The position numbers and the translations under genes are program-made. From Brevibacillus fluminis (GTDB lineage Bacteria; Bacillota; Bacilli; Brevibacillales; Brevibacillaceae), in contig NZ_RHHQ01000010.1 of assembly GCF_003710825.1 (NCBI RefSeq), positions 1 to 64,000 on the forward strand: a stretch of DNA of 64,000 nucleotides. Reading direction: 5' to 3'. The notes beneath the pieces were generated by a model. It worked only from the letters and a program-made list of their open reading frames with translations. It searched no databases and had not been told where the DNA came from. Of this stretch, positions 33,062 to 40,907 are shown piece after piece; position 1 is the stretch's first letter, and the number at the start of each line of letters is the position of its first letter.

Positions 33062-34024
33062 ATGCATATGCACGGTCATTCGCACTCCCATCACGGACAT
33101 GATCACGGTCACGGGCACGCTCATGGACACGCTCATCATGGCCATGACCACGCCCGGGAAGGGAATAAAAAAGGATTGATGCTGGCTCTCATCATCACTG
33201 CTGGCATCATGCTGCTTGAATTTTTCGGGGGCCTTTTCACGAACAGCTTGGCGCTGCTCTCCGATTCGGGCCATATGCTTAGCGATGCCAGCTCCTTGGC
33301 GCTGAGCATCGTTGCCATCTGGTTTGCCACTCGCCCTGCCTCGCCCGCGAAATCGTATGGGTATTACCGCTTTGAAATTTTGGCTGCCCTATTCAATGGC
33401 GTGTCGCTTTTCATCGTGGCAGGCTTCATCATTTGGGAAGCATGGGAACGTTTCTGGAATCCGCCGGTCGTCGCCAGCGGCTCGATGATGATCATCGCAT
33501 TCGTCGGGCTTGCCGCCAATCTTCTTTCCGCTTGGGCATTGTTACGCAAAGGCGATGTAAAGAACAACGTCAATTTGCGCAGTGCTTACTTGCATGTGAT
33601 CGGCGATGCACTCGGTTCGGTCGGGGCGATCGCAGCGGGTCTGATCATGTCGGTGTTCGGCTGGTACGTCGCCGATCCGCTCATCAGCGTCATTGTCGCC
33701 TTGCTGATCCTAAAAGGAGCTTGGAACGTGATCGCTCACGCCCTACACGTTTTGATGGAAGGGACGCCTGTCACCGTTGACCAAGTAAAAGTGCGCCAAA
33801 CATTGGAGCAAATCGAGGGGGTTTTGAATGTGCATGACATGCACATTTGGACGATTACGTCCGGGCTTGATTCCTTTAGCTGCCACCTGCTGATCACGGA
33901 AGATACCGACGGTCAGGCAGTGCTGCAGACCGCGATCCATCAGCTGGAGGAGACTTTCAACATTGCGCATTGCACGATTCAGGTGGAGAAGCCTGGGTTG
34001 AGGCATTCAGAGAGTAGGGTTTGA
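33062..34024 (+). CDS. czcD: CDF-family zinc/cobalt efflux transporter
   Basis: The 320-residue protein has a His-rich N-terminus (about 17 His in residues 1-32), six membrane helices, and the metal-site motifs 'LALLSDSGHMLSDASSLALS' and 'YLHVIGDALGSVGAI', each giving H/D ligands. The cytosolic C-terminal domain has 'VLNVHDMHIWTITSGLDSFSCHLLI'. It exports divalent cations in exchange for protons. It starts 12 bases after czrA, with GGAGGGAC upstream. Confidence 0.93.
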   Translation: MHMHGHSHSHHGHDHGHGHAHGHAHHGHDHAREGNKKGLMLALIITAGIMLLEFFGGLFTNSLALLSDSGHMLSDASSLALSIVAIWFATRPASPAKSYGYYRFEILAALFNGVSLFIVAGFIIWEAWERFWNPPVVASGSMMIIAFVGLAANLLSAWALLRKGDVKNNVNLRSAYLHVIGDALGSVGAIAAGLIMSVFGWYVADPLISVIVALLILKGAWNVIAHALHVLMEGTPVTVDQVKVRQTLEQIEGVLNVHDMHIWTITSGLDSFSCHLLITEDTDGQAVLQTAIHQLEETFNIAHCTIQVEKPGLRHSESRV

Positions 34025-34025
34025 G

Positions 34026-34198
34026 CAAAAGGCTGGTTGAGGCTGCTGTGGTGGCATGGGGTTTTTGAAAATAGTTGCGCCACCGCTCTTACAATTCCCT
34101 GCGCGGATGTTTTCAAGGTTTGTTGGGATTGTAAAGGCGGTCGCTCCACTATTTTCAAAAACCCTTCGCTGCAGTGGTAATGCTCCGCCAACCTTTTG
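34026..34198. repeat. 173-bp imperfect inverted repeat (MITE-like or structured RNA)
   Basis: The ends CAAAAGG-C-TGG and CCA-A-CCTTTTG are complementary. Inside, 34059-34075 (GGGTTTTTGAAAATAGT) pairs perfectly with 34148-34164. Next inside, CGCCACCGC faces GCGGTCGC, and TTACAATTCCC faces GGGATTGTAA around a loop of about 30 bases. There is no coding capacity. It begins directly after the czcD stop. Confidence 0.6.
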
Positions 34199-34230
34199 TT
34201 CAGGAGGGAAAAAATAAAAAAAAGAAGAAG

Positions 34231-34262
34231 AAAAGTCCCTTCGATGCGATGGGACTTTTTCT
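34231..34262. terminator. Bidirectional terminator between czcD and the PHP gene
   Basis: AAAAGTCCC pairs with GGGACTTTT; A-rich left and T-run right serve both convergent units. Confidence 0.85.
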
Positions 34263-34275
34263 TCTTTTTGATGAT

Positions 34276-35124
34276 TTAGCGTCCCTTTCTTAGGGATGCG
34301 ATTTTTCTTAGTTTTTCTACTGCGGTCATTTCTGCTGTTTTGGAGCCGAGCATGGCGTGGTAAGGCTCTTCGCCGCGCCAGCCGTGGAAGTCGGAGCCTC
34401 CTGTGAGGATCAGGCCGTACTCTTCGCCGAGTTTGCGGTATCGTTCTTGTGCGGCTTCATCGTGGTCGGGGTGCCAGACTTCGATGCCGTCCAGGCCGTA
34501 GACGATCAGCGATTCCACCAGCTCGTCGTCACCGTAGAGGCCTGGATGCGCGAGAACGGCTGCTCCTCCTACCTCGCGGATGAATTTGATCGCTTCCTCC
34601 GGCGTCATTCGCTTGGGCGTGGTGTAGGCTGCACCGCCTTTGCCCAAATATTTGTCGAACGCTTCAGCGATGGATTCCACGACTCCCAAGCGGACCAGTT
34701 CTTCAGCGATATGCGGACGACCGATATTTTTTTCGACGTCTTGCTTTTGCGCATAAATCGCTTCTAGCGTGATGTCGATGCCAAGTGACCGCAAGCGCTC
34801 GACGATCAATTTGTTTCGTTCGTGCCGCGCATCTCGCAGGCGTGCCAGTCGCTCATGCAATTCAGCCGACTCATATGGGATGAAATAGCCCAGCACATGG
34901 ATGTCTTGTCCACCGGCAACCGAGCTGATCTCGACGCCAGGGATCACCTCGATGCCTTCTTCCTTGCCTGCCTCCACCGCTTCCGCGATGCCAGCGGCCG
35001 TGTCATGATCCGTAATTGCTACGGCGGCAAGCCCCTGTTTTTTGGCAAGCCGCACATTTTCCGCCGGCGCGTTCGTGCCGTCAGAAGCGAGCGTATGGGT
35101 ATGCAAATCTGCCCGTTGACTCAC
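34276..35124 (-). CDS. PHP-domain metal-dependent phosphoesterase
   Basis: The 282-residue protein has PHP motifs 'DLHTHTLASDG' (HxH), 'VAITDHDT', 'EVIPGVEIS', 'AVLAHPGLYGDDE' and 'LILTGGSDFHG', a full trinuclear-metal set. This resembles the TrpH/YciV group of 3',5'-nucleoside bisphosphate phosphatases or 5'-3' RNA trimming enzymes; the substrate here is inferred. The GTG at 35124 is chosen because GGAGGA lies 6 bases upstream. The ATG at 35130 touches the ribosome site. Confidence 0.85.
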   Translation of the reverse strand: MSQRADLHTHTLASDGTNAPAENVRLAKKQGLAAVAITDHDTAAGIAEAVEAGKEEGIEVIPGVEISSVAGGQDIHVLGYFIPYESAELHERLARLRDARHERNKLIVERLRSLGIDITLEAIYAQKQDVEKNIGRPHIAEELVRLGVVESIAEAFDKYLGKGGAAYTTPKRMTPEEAIKFIREVGGAAVLAHPGLYGDDELVESLIVYGLDGIEVWHPDHDEAAQERYRKLGEEYGLILTGGSDFHGWRGEEPYHAMLGSKTAEMTAVEKLRKIASLRKGR

Positions 35125-35229
35125 TCTCATTCCTCCTCTGTGATCTCCCGTAATTTATGCATTCGCATGTATGAAAGGGCTTTGCTCCTCATATATATGG
35201 GGAAAAATGACGCCTCAAGGGGGATCTGC

Positions 35230-35577
35230 ATGATCTTAAAAAGCAAAACCTTACGCAGCGTCGCGCAGCCATTGAGTTCCATCGACAAACTGTTGCGCCA
35301 ACAAGGCTTCCGTCCAGCAGCGGGAGAGCACCCGCCTATGTATGATGTGGTCATTTACGATTCCGCGACGAACTGCTCCTATTTTTTGCGAATCCCAACC
35401 AATATTTTGCATGATCATCCCCACACTGGCGAGGTGATTGTCAAATTCGGCACACCCTCGCTTGAATCAAAAGCGCTTACAACAATTCCCGATGAAATTC
35501 GGCAAGCAGCCGAGCATAAGCTTGCAGAAGTCGCCGATTACTTGGCCTCAACTCAGCCTCGTGCTCGAGAAGCGTAG
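35230..35577 (+). CDS. YugN-like family protein, function unknown
   Basis: The 115-residue protein contains 'SIDKLLRQQGFRPAAGEHPPMYDVVIYD' and 'CSYFLRIPTNILHDHPHTGEVIVKFGTPSLESKALTTIPDEIRQAAEHKLAEVADYL', which I recall as the YugN-like pattern. The ATG follows AAGGGGGATC. Its last 30 bases overlap the 3' end of the convergent MBL gene. No function is known. Confidence 0.65.
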   Translation: MILKSKTLRSVAQPLSSIDKLLRQQGFRPAAGEHPPMYDVVIYDSATNCSYFLRIPTNILHDHPHTGEVIVKFGTPSLESKALTTIPDEIRQAAEHKLAEVADYLASTQPRAREA

Positions 35578-36462
35578 CTGATTATCCACGAATCGGTAGC
35601 TAATCCGCTCTTCCTGCAAAAGTCCGACCAGATAGCCCATGAACGCCGTCCGAAACAACACATAGCCCGAAAGATTATCCAGCTTGATTTCCAATTGATT
35701 GCAGATGTGCATCAAGCCTTCTTCCAAGGTAGCCTCCGTCGAATATAACGCTTCGATTCGATCGAGCAGCTCCTTGTGACAGCGAATGTTTGCTTCCAAG
35801 ACCGCATCCACAGATGTTTCAAAGCTGCCATGTCCGGGCAGATACCCTTCGTAATTCGTTGCCTGCAGTTTGGCTAAGCTGTGCAGCGTTTCGCGGGCAT
35901 CGACCAGAAATGGCAGCTTGTGTTTTTTTAGCGTTTCCTCGCCGAAGAAACTGTCGGCTGCATAGCAGATCCCTTCAGCCGCAATGCCAATCTGATTGTA
36001 GCTGTGACCTGGCAGGGCGAGCAGTTCCAATTCCATCCCATCGATCGTGATCGTCCCTTGCGACGGGAGAATATGGTCCACCCGCGAGCTTTCCGCGAGC
36101 AAGAACTTGTTTTTTAGCTCTTTTAACGGTGACGCTCCCATCCCGAGATAAATCGGCTCCAGCAACGGATTGCGGATCATCGCCTCCTCTAGCTCCGGAG
36201 CGTAGACGACCGCATCGGGGAACTGTCCGAGCAGATAAGCATTGCCGCCGAAATGATCCGCGTGCGCATGCGTCTGCACAATCGCCACCAGCTTTTGCCC
36301 GATTTCGTCCAATCCTTTTTTCAGCTTTTTTGCATTTTGCGTATCAAGTCCGGAATCAATCAGGATCGCACCCGTTTCTCCCAGCAAAATGCCGATATTC
36401 ACACTTCCGGCAAAAAAACCGGTCCGTTCACCCACCATAATCGGCGCATATATGGCAGCCAT
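35548..36462 (-). CDS. MBL-fold hydrolase
   Basis: The 304-residue protein has the zinc motif 'AIVQTHAHADHFGGNAYL' (HxHxDH), 'LLALPGHSYNQIGI', 'ICYAADSFFGEE' and 'GYLPGHGSFE'. The C-terminal 85 residues form a helical/winged-helix-like extension ('TEATLEEGLMHICNQLEIKLDNLSGYVLFRTAFMGYLVGLLQEERI') found in RNase-Z-like and glyoxalase-II-like subgroups. Substrate unknown. 3' overlap with the YugN-like gene. Confidence 0.82.
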   Translation of the reverse strand: MAAIYAPIMVGERTGFFAGSVNIGILLGETGAILIDSGLDTQNAKKLKKGLDEIGQKLVAIVQTHAHADHFGGNAYLLGQFPDAVVYAPELEEAMIRNPLLEPIYLGMGASPLKELKNKFLLAESSRVDHILPSQGTITIDGMELELLALPGHSYNQIGIAAEGICYAADSFFGEETLKKHKLPFLVDARETLHSLAKLQATNYEGYLPGHGSFETSVDAVLEANIRCHKELLDRIEALYSTEATLEEGLMHICNQLEIKLDNLSGYVLFRTAFMGYLVGLLQEERISYRFVDNQLRFSSTRLS

Positions 36463-36633
36463 TTGAATCCCTCCTCCCTTATTGCTCTACAATACCAAGA
36501 AGCATCCCTTCCATCAAATTCCTGACTGCGAAAAAAATCAGCGCTTTTTTGTCGGAATGGTATCAAAGCGGTGATAACATTCGCAGATGTCATATTTTGG
36601 AGCGTAATCTCGATTCTTACGATTTCCACTCTT

Positions 36634-36663
36634 TTGACGATGTGCTGCTCCTATTGGTATACT
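36634..36663 (+). promoter_or_regulatory. Promoter of the CNNM/CorC gene
   Basis: TTGACG (36634-36639), an 18-base spacer and TATACT (36658-36663). The leader of about 80 bases carries GGAG/CTCC pairing near the ribosome site, but no M-box or other known Mg riboswitch is recognisable. Confidence 0.65.
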
Positions 36664-36752
36664 TAGTAAAATGCTGTGTAACAGCGAGAATCTGATATCA
36701 CGTATGGAGGTGAATTCTCCTTCCCTCCAAATCATGGGGCAAGGAGAGCTAC

Positions 36753-38111
36753 TTGGACAGTATTCCGATAGGGGAGAGTCTTTTCAATCTGCTGCTGATT
36801 CTCTTTTTGGTCTTTATTAACGGCTTCTTTGTAGCAGCAGAATTTGCGCTAGTAAAGGTGCGCCAAACTCGTATTACCCAGCTTGTCAGCGAAGGAAATG
36901 TGCGGGCACGCTACGCCAAAGAGGTGACGCAGAAGCTGGACGCTTACCTCTCCGCATCGCAGCTTGGCATCACGCTCGCATCGCTTGGCCTCGGTTGGGT
37001 GGGTGAACCTGCGATCGCCAAAGTGGTTGAGCCGCTCCTGCACCAGTTCCACTTGCCAGCGTATCTCATTTCCGCCTTGTCGTTTGCCATCGGCTTCGGG
37101 TTCATTACGTTTTTGCACATCGTTTTGGGTGAATTGGCCCCCAAATCATTAGCGATTCAAAAGGCGGAATCCACCTCATTGTGGACTGCAGCACCGCTCA
37201 TCCTGTTTTATAAAATCAGTTATCCGGCGATCATGCTCTTAAACGGTTCAGCCAACTTCTTTCTGCGCCGTTTGGGATTGGAACCGGCCACTGACCAGGA
37301 GTCGGCACATACGGAAGAAGAAATTCGCTTGCTTGTGAACGAAAGCCACAAAAGCGGCCACATTGACCAGGACGAGATGGATCTGGTCGACAATGTGTTT
37401 GATTTTTCCGAACGTCTGGCACGAGAAATCATGATTCCTCGTATCGACATGTTTTGCCTGTATGACGACAACACTTTTGAAGAAAACCTGGAGATTATTC
37501 GCAGCTCACGCCACTCCCGCTTCCCTGTTGCGCATGAGGATAAAGACCGTCTGATCGGCTTCGTACATGCGTCCGACTTTTATCTCAAAGCGTTGACGGA
37601 TGGCGATGTGAACCTGAATGAATTCCTCCGCCCGCTCTTGACCGTACCAGAATCCATGGAAATCAGCCATGTGCTGCGCCTGATGCAAAAACGCCGCTCC
37701 CAAATCGCGATCGTCATCGACGAGTATGGAGGTACCGCCGGTTTGCTTACGATGGAAGACATTCTGGAGGAGATCGTCGGCGACATCCAGGATGAGTTCG
37801 ACGAGAATGAGCGCCCGGAAGTGGAAAAATCAAATGATGATGAGCTCTCTGTTTCAGGAAAAACCCTGTTATCTGAGTTGAACGATTATATATCCGTTGA
37901 CATTCACTCCGATGAAGTGGATACGATCGCCGGGTGGCTGTACAGTCATTTGAACGAGGACATCGCTGTCGGCAAATCGGTTCATTACCGCAACTACGTC
38001 TTCACAATCACTGAGCTTGATAGCCACCGGATCACCCGTGTCGGCATCACGCACGTGCCGGAAGAAGGGGACGCAGATAATGAAGACAGCTTGCTCAAAC
38101 AAGCGCAATAA
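36753..38111 (+). CDS. CNNM/CorC (hemolysin C family) divalent-cation transporter
   Basis: In this 452-residue protein residues 10-190 are the DUF21/CNNM membrane domain ('NGFFVAAEFALVKVRQTRITQLV', 'GITLASLGLGWVGEPAIAKVVEPL'). Then come two CBS motifs ('REIMIPRIDMFCLYDD' and 'QIAIVIDEYGGTAGLLTMEDILEEIVGDIQDEFDE') and the C-terminal CorC_HlyC domain. Family members move Mg or related ions and bind ATP-Mg through the CBS pair. TTG start; AAGGAGAG 7 bases upstream. A paralogue lies at 59289-60611. Confidence 0.88.
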   Translation: MDSIPIGESLFNLLLILFLVFINGFFVAAEFALVKVRQTRITQLVSEGNVRARYAKEVTQKLDAYLSASQLGITLASLGLGWVGEPAIAKVVEPLLHQFHLPAYLISALSFAIGFGFITFLHIVLGELAPKSLAIQKAESTSLWTAAPLILFYKISYPAIMLLNGSANFFLRRLGLEPATDQESAHTEEEIRLLVNESHKSGHIDQDEMDLVDNVFDFSERLAREIMIPRIDMFCLYDDNTFEENLEIIRSSRHSRFPVAHEDKDRLIGFVHASDFYLKALTDGDVNLNEFLRPLLTVPESMEISHVLRLMQKRRSQIAIVIDEYGGTAGLLTMEDILEEIVGDIQDEFDENERPEVEKSNDDELSVSGKTLLSELNDYISVDIHSDEVDTIAGWLYSHLNEDIAVGKSVHYRNYVFTITELDSHRITRVGITHVPEEGDADNEDSLLKQAQ

Positions 38112-38132
38112 TGAATGGTAACCATACTGATC

Positions 38133-38170
38133 CGGCTGTTGATGCCTCAAACATCAACAGCCGTTTTTTT
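38133..38170 (+). terminator. Terminator of the CNNM/CorC gene
   Basis: CGGCTGTTGATG pairs with CATCAACAGCCG around 7 bases, followed by seven T residues. Confidence 0.92.
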
Positions 38171-38273
38171 CTGCACCGACGAATCAACGCTCTTAAAATC
38201 CACGTCAACCCCTTACATTCAGTCATCCATCTGCTAGGATAGATAAGTATGCCATGATTGAGGTGACGACGAG

Positions 38274-40472
38274 TTGAAAACAGCTCTCCTACATACGAAA
38301 CAAATTCAGCTGACCGCTGACAACTATGACCAGATCGCCTATTGGCGCCACATGGACAGGCAAGGCAAGCTGCTTTGCCCCCATTGCAGCCAGCCGGTGA
38401 CGATTGTTGCTGGTATCAGCACCGAGCCGCACTTTGTTCATCGAAAAGAGGCCGCGGCCTGCGAGGCTGATGAGACGATTGCGTTAGCGCTCGCGGAAGT
38501 GGCGGCCGCCCAAGTCGCAAACCACGACTATCGCAAGCGACTCGTTCCCCGCAAAATGATTCAACAGCTGGCTCACAAGAGCGAGGAGCCGCTTCATCCT
38601 GAGCAGGAGCGCGCGGTCCATTCGACAGAAGGCCCCCTGCTGATCCTGGCCGGCGCTGGGAGCGGCAAAACCCGCGTGATGACTGCTCGCGCCGCCCACT
38701 TGATCCAGGAAAAAGGCGTAGATTCCCGCAGCCTGATGATGGTGACCTTTACGACAAAGGCAGCTGAGGAAATGAAGCATCGGCTGCGCGGCCAGCTCTC
38801 CCCCGCACAGTTAAACGGATTGATCACCGGGACATTTCACAGCATTTTCTTTAAAATCTTGCTGCATGAACGTCCAGGTGAATGGGACCCGCAGCGCCTC
38901 TTGAAACAAGACTGGCTTAAGCTCAAGCTGCTGCGGGAAAGCGGTGTGCTTGCTCAAATGGACCCGCCGGTTACTAGCGAGGCCGAGCTGTCACAAGCGC
39001 TCTCGATCATCAGCCGCTGGAAAAATGAATATTTGCTGCCCGAGCATTTGTCAATCCGCCCACTCGATACGGCAGAGGAGCAATCCGCTCTCGCCCTCTA
39101 TCCGCTTTATGAGGAAGCCAAGCAGCGCGGGCGGTGGTTCGACTTTGACGATATGCTGATCGGCTGCTACCAACTGCTGCGGACGGACGAAACGGTGCGG
39201 AACCGATACCAAAGCCGCATTCGCTATCTAATGATCGATGAGTTTCAAGATATCAACCGGGTACAGTACGAGACCGTCAAGCTGTTCGCCGCGCCAGAAA
39301 ACAACCTGTGTGTCATCGGCGACGACGACCAGTCCATTTACGCGTTCCGCGGCAGCAACCCGCAGTACATTCTTGGTTTTTCTAACGATTTCCCTACGGC
39401 GCAAACGATTACGCTGGAAGTCAACTATCGTTCCCGCCCCTCTATCGTCGGACTCGGCTACTCGCTGATCGGTAACAACCAGGCCCGACATGCGAAAAAA
39501 CTCAAGTCGTTTCACGGTGAGGACGGAGAGAATTATTTGTTTTATCCCGACGATGAGGAGGAGCAAGCCTCCCGCATCGTCGATGAGATCACCCATCAGC
39601 TTGCTCACGGTGCGAGTGCAGACCAGATGGCTATCTTGTTCCGCACGCATGAGTCGGCTCGCCCTGTAGTAGAACGGCTGTGGGAAGCCAAAATCCCCTT
39701 TGCCTTCACTGGTGAAGAAGAACCGTTTTACCGTAAACAGGCGGTCCGCTGGGGACTCGGCTATTTGCGTCTTGCCAAGAATCCGGATGATGCTGACGCC
39801 TTGCGCGACGTTTTACCTACGCTCTACATCGCACAAAGCCAGTGGAATGCGATCCGCAGCCAGGCGATTCTCGACGATGTCCCGCTCGCCCATGTCTTAC
39901 CGCGGTTGCCTGGGTTGAAGTCGTTTCAAAAAACACAGTTGAAAGCCTTTTTGGCGATTTTGGACGAGGTGCCGAAGCTGACACCGGCACAAGCGCTGGA
40001 ATTCATTTATGAGGACGGCAAGCTCCGCGACTATGTGAAGAAAAAAAACAAAGAGCGTCCTGAGCAGGAAAGTCAGGCAGCCACCGACGACCTGCAACAG
40101 CTGTATGGCGCAGCCAAACGACATGAAACGATCGACAGCTTCCTGCATTTCGTCACCCAGCAGCTCAATCGTGACCGCAGCGGTGCGCGGCAAAATGCCG
40201 AGCCGTCCGTACAGGTGATGAGCATCCATCGCGCCAAAGGGCTCGAATTCGACACGGTATTTCTGCTCGATTTGGTCGAGGGGTCCCTCCCCCACGAATA
40301 CGCGCTGGACGAGCTGCGGCGCGGCAAGCGCGATGCGATCGAGGAAGAGCGTCGGCTCATGTATGTGGCCATCACGCGCGCCAGGCACCAGCTGTTCGTC
40401 GGCATTCCCCAAGAGCGCTTTGGCCGAAAGACACGGGTTTCCCGCTTCATTAAGGAAATGGCTGGCTTATAA
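38274..40472 (+). CDS. UvrD/PcrA-like DNA helicase with N-terminal zinc module
   Basis: In this 732-residue SF1A helicase residues 1-75 hold a Cys2-His-Cys unit ('LLCPHCSQPVTIVAGISTEPHFVHRKEAAACEAD') similar to the N-terminal part of CoiA-like proteins. Then follow motif I 'ILAGAGSGKTRVM', motif II 'YLMIDEFQDINRVQ', motif III 'VIGDDDQSIYAFRGS', motif IV 'LEVNYRS', motif V 'VQVMSIHRAKGLEFDTVFL' and motif VI 'EERRLMYVAITRARHQL'. It is an ATP-driven 3'-5' helicase, likely in repair or uptake of DNA. TTG start behind GAGGTGA. Confidence 0.85.
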   Translation: MKTALLHTKQIQLTADNYDQIAYWRHMDRQGKLLCPHCSQPVTIVAGISTEPHFVHRKEAAACEADETIALALAEVAAAQVANHDYRKRLVPRKMIQQLAHKSEEPLHPEQERAVHSTEGPLLILAGAGSGKTRVMTARAAHLIQEKGVDSRSLMMVTFTTKAAEEMKHRLRGQLSPAQLNGLITGTFHSIFFKILLHERPGEWDPQRLLKQDWLKLKLLRESGVLAQMDPPVTSEAELSQALSIISRWKNEYLLPEHLSIRPLDTAEEQSALALYPLYEEAKQRGRWFDFDDMLIGCYQLLRTDETVRNRYQSRIRYLMIDEFQDINRVQYETVKLFAAPENNLCVIGDDDQSIYAFRGSNPQYILGFSNDFPTAQTITLEVNYRSRPSIVGLGYSLIGNNQARHAKKLKSFHGEDGENYLFYPDDEEEQASRIVDEITHQLAHGASADQMAILFRTHESARPVVERLWEAKIPFAFTGEEEPFYRKQAVRWGLGYLRLAKNPDDADALRDVLPTLYIAQSQWNAIRSQAILDDVPLAHVLPRLPGLKSFQKTQLKAFLAILDEVPKLTPAQALEFIYEDGKLRDYVKKKNKERPEQESQAATDDLQQLYGAAKRHETIDSFLHFVTQQLNRDRSGARQNAEPSVQVMSIHRAKGLEFDTVFLLDLVEGSLPHEYALDELRRGKRDAIEEERRLMYVAITRARHQLFVGIPQERFGRKTRVSRFIKEMAGL

Positions 40473-40551
40473 GGGCTTGCAACATTTCCGATCGTCGTGT
40501 ATATTGCAAATAGTTTCCAAATCTTTGATGGTACTCAGGAGGTACAGACCC

Positions 40552-40620
40552 TTGAAAGTTGTTCTCGTTAGCAAAAGACCACAACTTCATAGCGAAAACA
40601 TGTACCGGGTTCGATCCTGA
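40552..40620 (+). CDS. 22-residue leader peptide of the ABC-F gene
   Basis: TTG start 9 bases after AGGAGGT, stop TGA at 40618. The product begins MKVVLVSKRPQL and ends NMYRVRS. Its ribosome site and 3' end are complementary, so translation or stalling would change the fold of the leader. Confidence 0.55.
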   Translation: MKVVLVSKRPQLHSENMYRVRS

Positions 40621-40675
40621 CCATCATTGGTACCGGCATCTTTTGCCGTTTACCTTCATCCAGTAATCAATCCAA

Positions 40676-40706
40676 CAGGCACCGGTATGTCCGGCGCCTG
40701 TTTTTT
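40676..40706 (+). terminator. Leader terminator 1
   Basis: CAGGCACCGG pairs with CCGGCGCCTG (one mismatch) around TATGT, followed by six T residues. Confidence 0.8.
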
Positions 40707-40719
40707 ATTTATGGCATGC

Positions 40720-40750
40720 AGGCGCTGGGTTTTCTGGCGCCTTTTCTTTT
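40720..40750 (+). terminator. Leader terminator 2
   Basis: AGGCGC pairs with GCGCCT around an 11-base loop, followed by TTTCTTTT. Confidence 0.55.
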
Positions 40751-40846
40751 GGTTTGCCCAAAAAGGCGTAGGGTTCGCGGCGTCATTTTTTCGTGTGCAA
40801 AAAAACGATCCAACCTGCCTTTTTGCGCGCTAAAAACCTAATTCAC

Positions 40847-40873
40847 GAGACGTCTGCCATAGACGTCTTTTTT
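40847..40873 (+). terminator. Leader terminator 3, next to the ABC-F ribosome site
   Basis: AGACGTCT-GCCAT-AGACGTCT with six T residues, ending 35 bases before the ABC-F start. A full terminator here would block the gene unless prevented from forming. Confidence 0.75.
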
Positions 40874-40907
40874 GTTTAAAAAAACAAGTACCCATGGGGG
40901 AATGTGT

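Larger units (their letters stand above)
40473..40907 (+). promoter_or_regulatory. Long structured leader of the ABC-F gene (probable attenuator)
   Basis: Within 435 bases lie a promoter (TTGCAA 40477-40482, 17 bases, TATATT 40500-40505), a 22-codon ORF (40552-40620), and three hairpin-plus-T-run elements (40676-40706, 40720-40750, 40847-40873). Alternative pairings exist. GATGG..CAGGA at the leader ribosome site faces TCCTG-A-CCATC at its end, and GGTACA faces TGTACC. This layout matches ribosome-controlled attenuation known for antibiotic-induced ABC-F and erm genes. The mechanism is inferred. Confidence 0.65.

Noticed and set aside
36664..36752. Mg (M-box) riboswitch before the CNNM/CorC gene
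   Set aside because: The leader is only about 80 bases and lacks the conserved M-box blocks and a terminator.
40720..40870. T-box leader upstream of the ABC-F gene
   Set aside because: No T-box sequence (AGGGUGGNACCGCG) or specifier arm is visible.
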